A DNA stretch of 63,746 nucleotides from Petrimonas sp. Lineage in GTDB: Bacteria > Bacteroidota > Bacteroidia > Bacteroidales > Dysgonomonadaceae. The translations under genes and the position numbers were made by a program. Every line of letters starts with the position of its first letter. Within the stretch, counting starts at the first letter, position 1. Shown piece after piece: positions 62,084 to 63,746 of this stretch. Under the pieces are notes generated by a model. It worked only from the letters and a program-made list of their open reading frames with translations. It did not search any database and was not told the DNA's origin. The stretch covers positions 1 to 63,746 of the forward strand of contig DUNG01000001.1 in NCBI GenBank assembly GCA_012839475.1, given 5' to 3'.

Positions 62084-63553
62084 ATGTCATCAAAAATTAG
62101 TAGGAGAAGATTTTTAGAGACTGGCGCGATAGCCGCTGCCGGTTTGACCGTGGTTCCCTCTAAAGTACTGGGGAAGAGCAAGGGTTACCAGGCACCGAGC
62201 GATAAGCTCAACATCGCGGGCGTGGGCGTAGGAGGTATGGGTAATGCCAACTTGAACGCGCTCCAAAGTGAGAATATCGTGGCGTTGTGCGATGTGGACT
62301 GGAAATACAGCAAGAGCGTGTTCGACAAATATCCGAACGCCAAGAAGTACTACGACTATCGCGAGATGTACGACGAGATGGGTAAAACCATTGACGCGGT
62401 GGTGGTAGCCACGTCTGACCATACGCACGCGATCATCGCGGCCGACGCGATGACGATGGGTAAGCACGTGTACGTTCAAAAGCCACTCACGCACAGCGTG
62501 TACGAGTCGCGTTTGCTCACCAACTTGGCTAAGAAGTACAAGGTGGCCACCAGCATGGGTAACCAGGGTTCGTCGGCCGAAGGGGTTCGTCAGGTAGTCG
62601 ATTGGATCCATGATGGACAGATTGGCGAGGTAACGAGGGTAGACACGTTTACCGACCGTCCCATCTGGCCACAAGGGCTGATGATACCGAAAGAGACGCA
62701 TCGGGTACCCAAGACGCTCAACTGGGATCTTTTCATTGGGCCGGCCAAAAAGCGCCCGTTCAATGAGATTTACCATCCCTGGAACTGGCGCGGATGGTGG
62801 GATTTCGGTACCGGAGCGTTGGGCGATATGGCGTGCCACATCCTTCACCCCGTGTTTAAAGGGCTGAACCTCATGTACCCCACCAAGGTACAAGGTTCTT
62901 CGACGATGTTACTGACCGATTGCGCCCCGAACGCGCAGATGGTAAAATATGTGTTCCCGCAACGGGATAACCTGCCTAAGGTGGGGATGCCCGAGGTGGA
63001 GGTGTATTGGTATGATGGAGGCTTGACACCTATCCGTCCGGAAGGTATGCCCGCCGGGAAGGACTTGAATGACAGCGGTGGTGCCGCGATATTCTACGGA
63101 ACGAAAGACACGCTCATCTGCGGTTGCTACGGCGTGAGACCCTGGCTGCTCTCCGGGCGCAAACCCAATTCGCCAAAGACGCAGCGTGAAGTTACCCTTT
63201 CGCATGAGATGGACTGGGTACGCGCTTGCAAGGAGTCTCCCGAGAACCGCGTGGAGACGGCATCTCCCTTCTCCGAGGCAGGTCCCTTTAACGAGATGGT
63301 GGTGATGGGCGTGCTGGCCGTAAGGCTGCAATCGTTGAACCAAGAGCTGGAATGGGATGGCGAGAACATGCGCTTCACCAACATTCCCGCCGACGCGACC
63401 ATACGTACTATTATCGAGGATGGCTTCACCATTAAAGATGGTCACCCCACGTTCGATAAGACCTGGACCGAGCCGGTGAACGCTGTTGAGTACGCGAATG
63501 AAATGATTAAGCACACTTACCAAAACGGCTGGAAGTTACCGGACATGCCGTAA
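62084..63553 (+). CDS. Tat-exported Gfo/Idh/MocA-family oxidoreductase
   Basis: The 489-residue protein begins with a twin-arginine signal (ISRRRFLETGAIAAAGLTVV), then the Rossmann fold LNIAGVGVGGMGNANL and the family motif HVYVQKPLTHSVYESR, where Gln replaces the Glu of the common EKP. A C-terminal alpha/beta domain follows with WDLFIGPAKKRPFNEIYHPWNWRGWWDFGTGALGDM, typical of the Bacteroidetes secreted branch. It probably acts on a sugar or its derivative in the periplasm. Relatives include GH109-type glycosidases, so oxidoreductase activity is not certain. Confidence 0.87.
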   Translation: MSSKISRRRFLETGAIAAAGLTVVPSKVLGKSKGYQAPSDKLNIAGVGVGGMGNANLNALQSENIVALCDVDWKYSKSVFDKYPNAKKYYDYREMYDEMGKTIDAVVVATSDHTHAIIAADAMTMGKHVYVQKPLTHSVYESRLLTNLAKKYKVATSMGNQGSSAEGVRQVVDWIHDGQIGEVTRVDTFTDRPIWPQGLMIPKETHRVPKTLNWDLFIGPAKKRPFNEIYHPWNWRGWWDFGTGALGDMACHILHPVFKGLNLMYPTKVQGSSTMLLTDCAPNAQMVKYVFPQRDNLPKVGMPEVEVYWYDGGLTPIRPEGMPAGKDLNDSGGAAIFYGTKDTLICGCYGVRPWLLSGRKPNSPKTQREVTLSHEMDWVRACKESPENRVETASPFSEAGPFNEMVVMGVLAVRLQSLNQELEWDGENMRFTNIPADATIRTIIEDGFTIKDGHPTFDKTWTEPVNAVEYANEMIKHTYQNGWKLPDMP

Positions 63554-63568
63554 ATGGATAAATGGGGA

Positions 63569-63605
63569 GGGAGCGACGATTTCACGGGTTGAAATCGTTG
63601 TTCCC
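63569..63605 (+). terminator. Hairpin after the oxidoreductase gene
   Basis: GGGAGCGACGATTTCA (63569-63584) pairs with TGAAATCGTTGTTCCC (63590-63605) through 16 positions with two G-U pairs. No T-run follows directly, so termination strength is uncertain. Confidence 0.55.
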
Positions 63606-63676
63606 TGCTTGCACTTTATGGGTATATTTTTAAAATTAATGTGAAAATAAAAATAATCGTATGAAACCGACATGAT

Positions 63677-63715
63677 TAAAATAATCATTAAACACCCTTG
63701 AAAATGATTATTTTA
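63677..63715. repeat. 13-bp inverted repeat near the right edge
   Basis: TAAAATAATCATT (63677-63689) is perfectly complementary to AATGATTATTTTA (63703-63715) with a 13-base loop. It may be an operator or leader hairpin for a gene beyond the edge. The last 190 bases otherwise show no gene. Confidence 0.5.
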
Positions 63716-63746
63716 AATATCAAAGGTTCCATACACCGAAACATAA

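Overview
The window looks like chromosome from a Bacteroidales bacterium. The protein families point there: UpxY antiterminator, ATP-grasp and Wzx/Wzy capsule genes, VWA protein with a SusC-like regulatory domain, long-form urocanate hydratase, and a galM-transporter-galK cluster. So do many Bacteroidetes-type promoters (TTG, 19-20 nt, TAnnTTTG). Genus cannot be fixed. Most of the window is visibly GC-rich, but roughly 1-10.2 kb is strongly AT-rich.

Layout. 1-10.2 kb (minus strand) is the distal part of a surface-polysaccharide locus: a TupA-like ATP-grasp enzyme, three UDP-L-FucNAc/L-QuiNAc-type precursor enzymes, a GT2 glycosyltransferase, a Wzy-like polymerase, a Wzx flippase, a UDP-sugar dehydrogenase and a decayed hexapeptide sugar N-acetyltransferase. 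10.2-14.5 kb is its GC-richer proximal part (upxY, a HAD-like phosphatase, wzc tyrosine kinase, wza export lipoprotein), read from a well-formed promoter near 14.64 kb with a structured leader. Divergent from it are a WbpM/FlaA1-like UDP-sugar dehydratase and an MFS transporter.

At 18.16-19.82 kb an AbiE-type toxin-antitoxin pair sits between perfect 49-bp direct repeats that duplicate the 3' end of the MFS gene. Next come an ECF sigma factor, a membrane-anchored TonB-like partner with nine VEERT repeats, and a divergent VWA protein. clpB follows, then a long minus-strand run of housekeeping genes (tig, clpP, clpX, recQ, dxs, trkA, trkH). 37.8-43.9 kb holds a CPBP protease, a DUF3109 protein, a TetR regulator, FabG, an RluA-type pseudouridine synthase and a GH20 hexosaminidase lipoprotein. 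44.0-50.3 kb is a histidine-utilisation cluster (hutU, formiminotransferase, hutI, hutH) that lacks the usual cyclodeaminase gene and is interrupted by a short MITE-like element. 50.4-56.6 kb carries a nucleotidyltransferase, a CNNM/CorC-type protein and galactose genes. 56.9-63.7 kb holds carB, an AMP-forming acyl-CoA ligase and a Tat-exported Gfo/Idh/MocA oxidoreductase.

The most noteworthy signals are the direct-repeat-flanked AbiE cassette, two related terminal-inverted-repeat elements (23.9 and 47.2 kb), repeated 13-20 bp tandem duplications in spacers and one coding repeat, a decayed acetyltransferase at the capsule locus, and promoters lying almost on top of start codons. No tRNA, rRNA, CRISPR array, phage gene or transposase gene was recognised.
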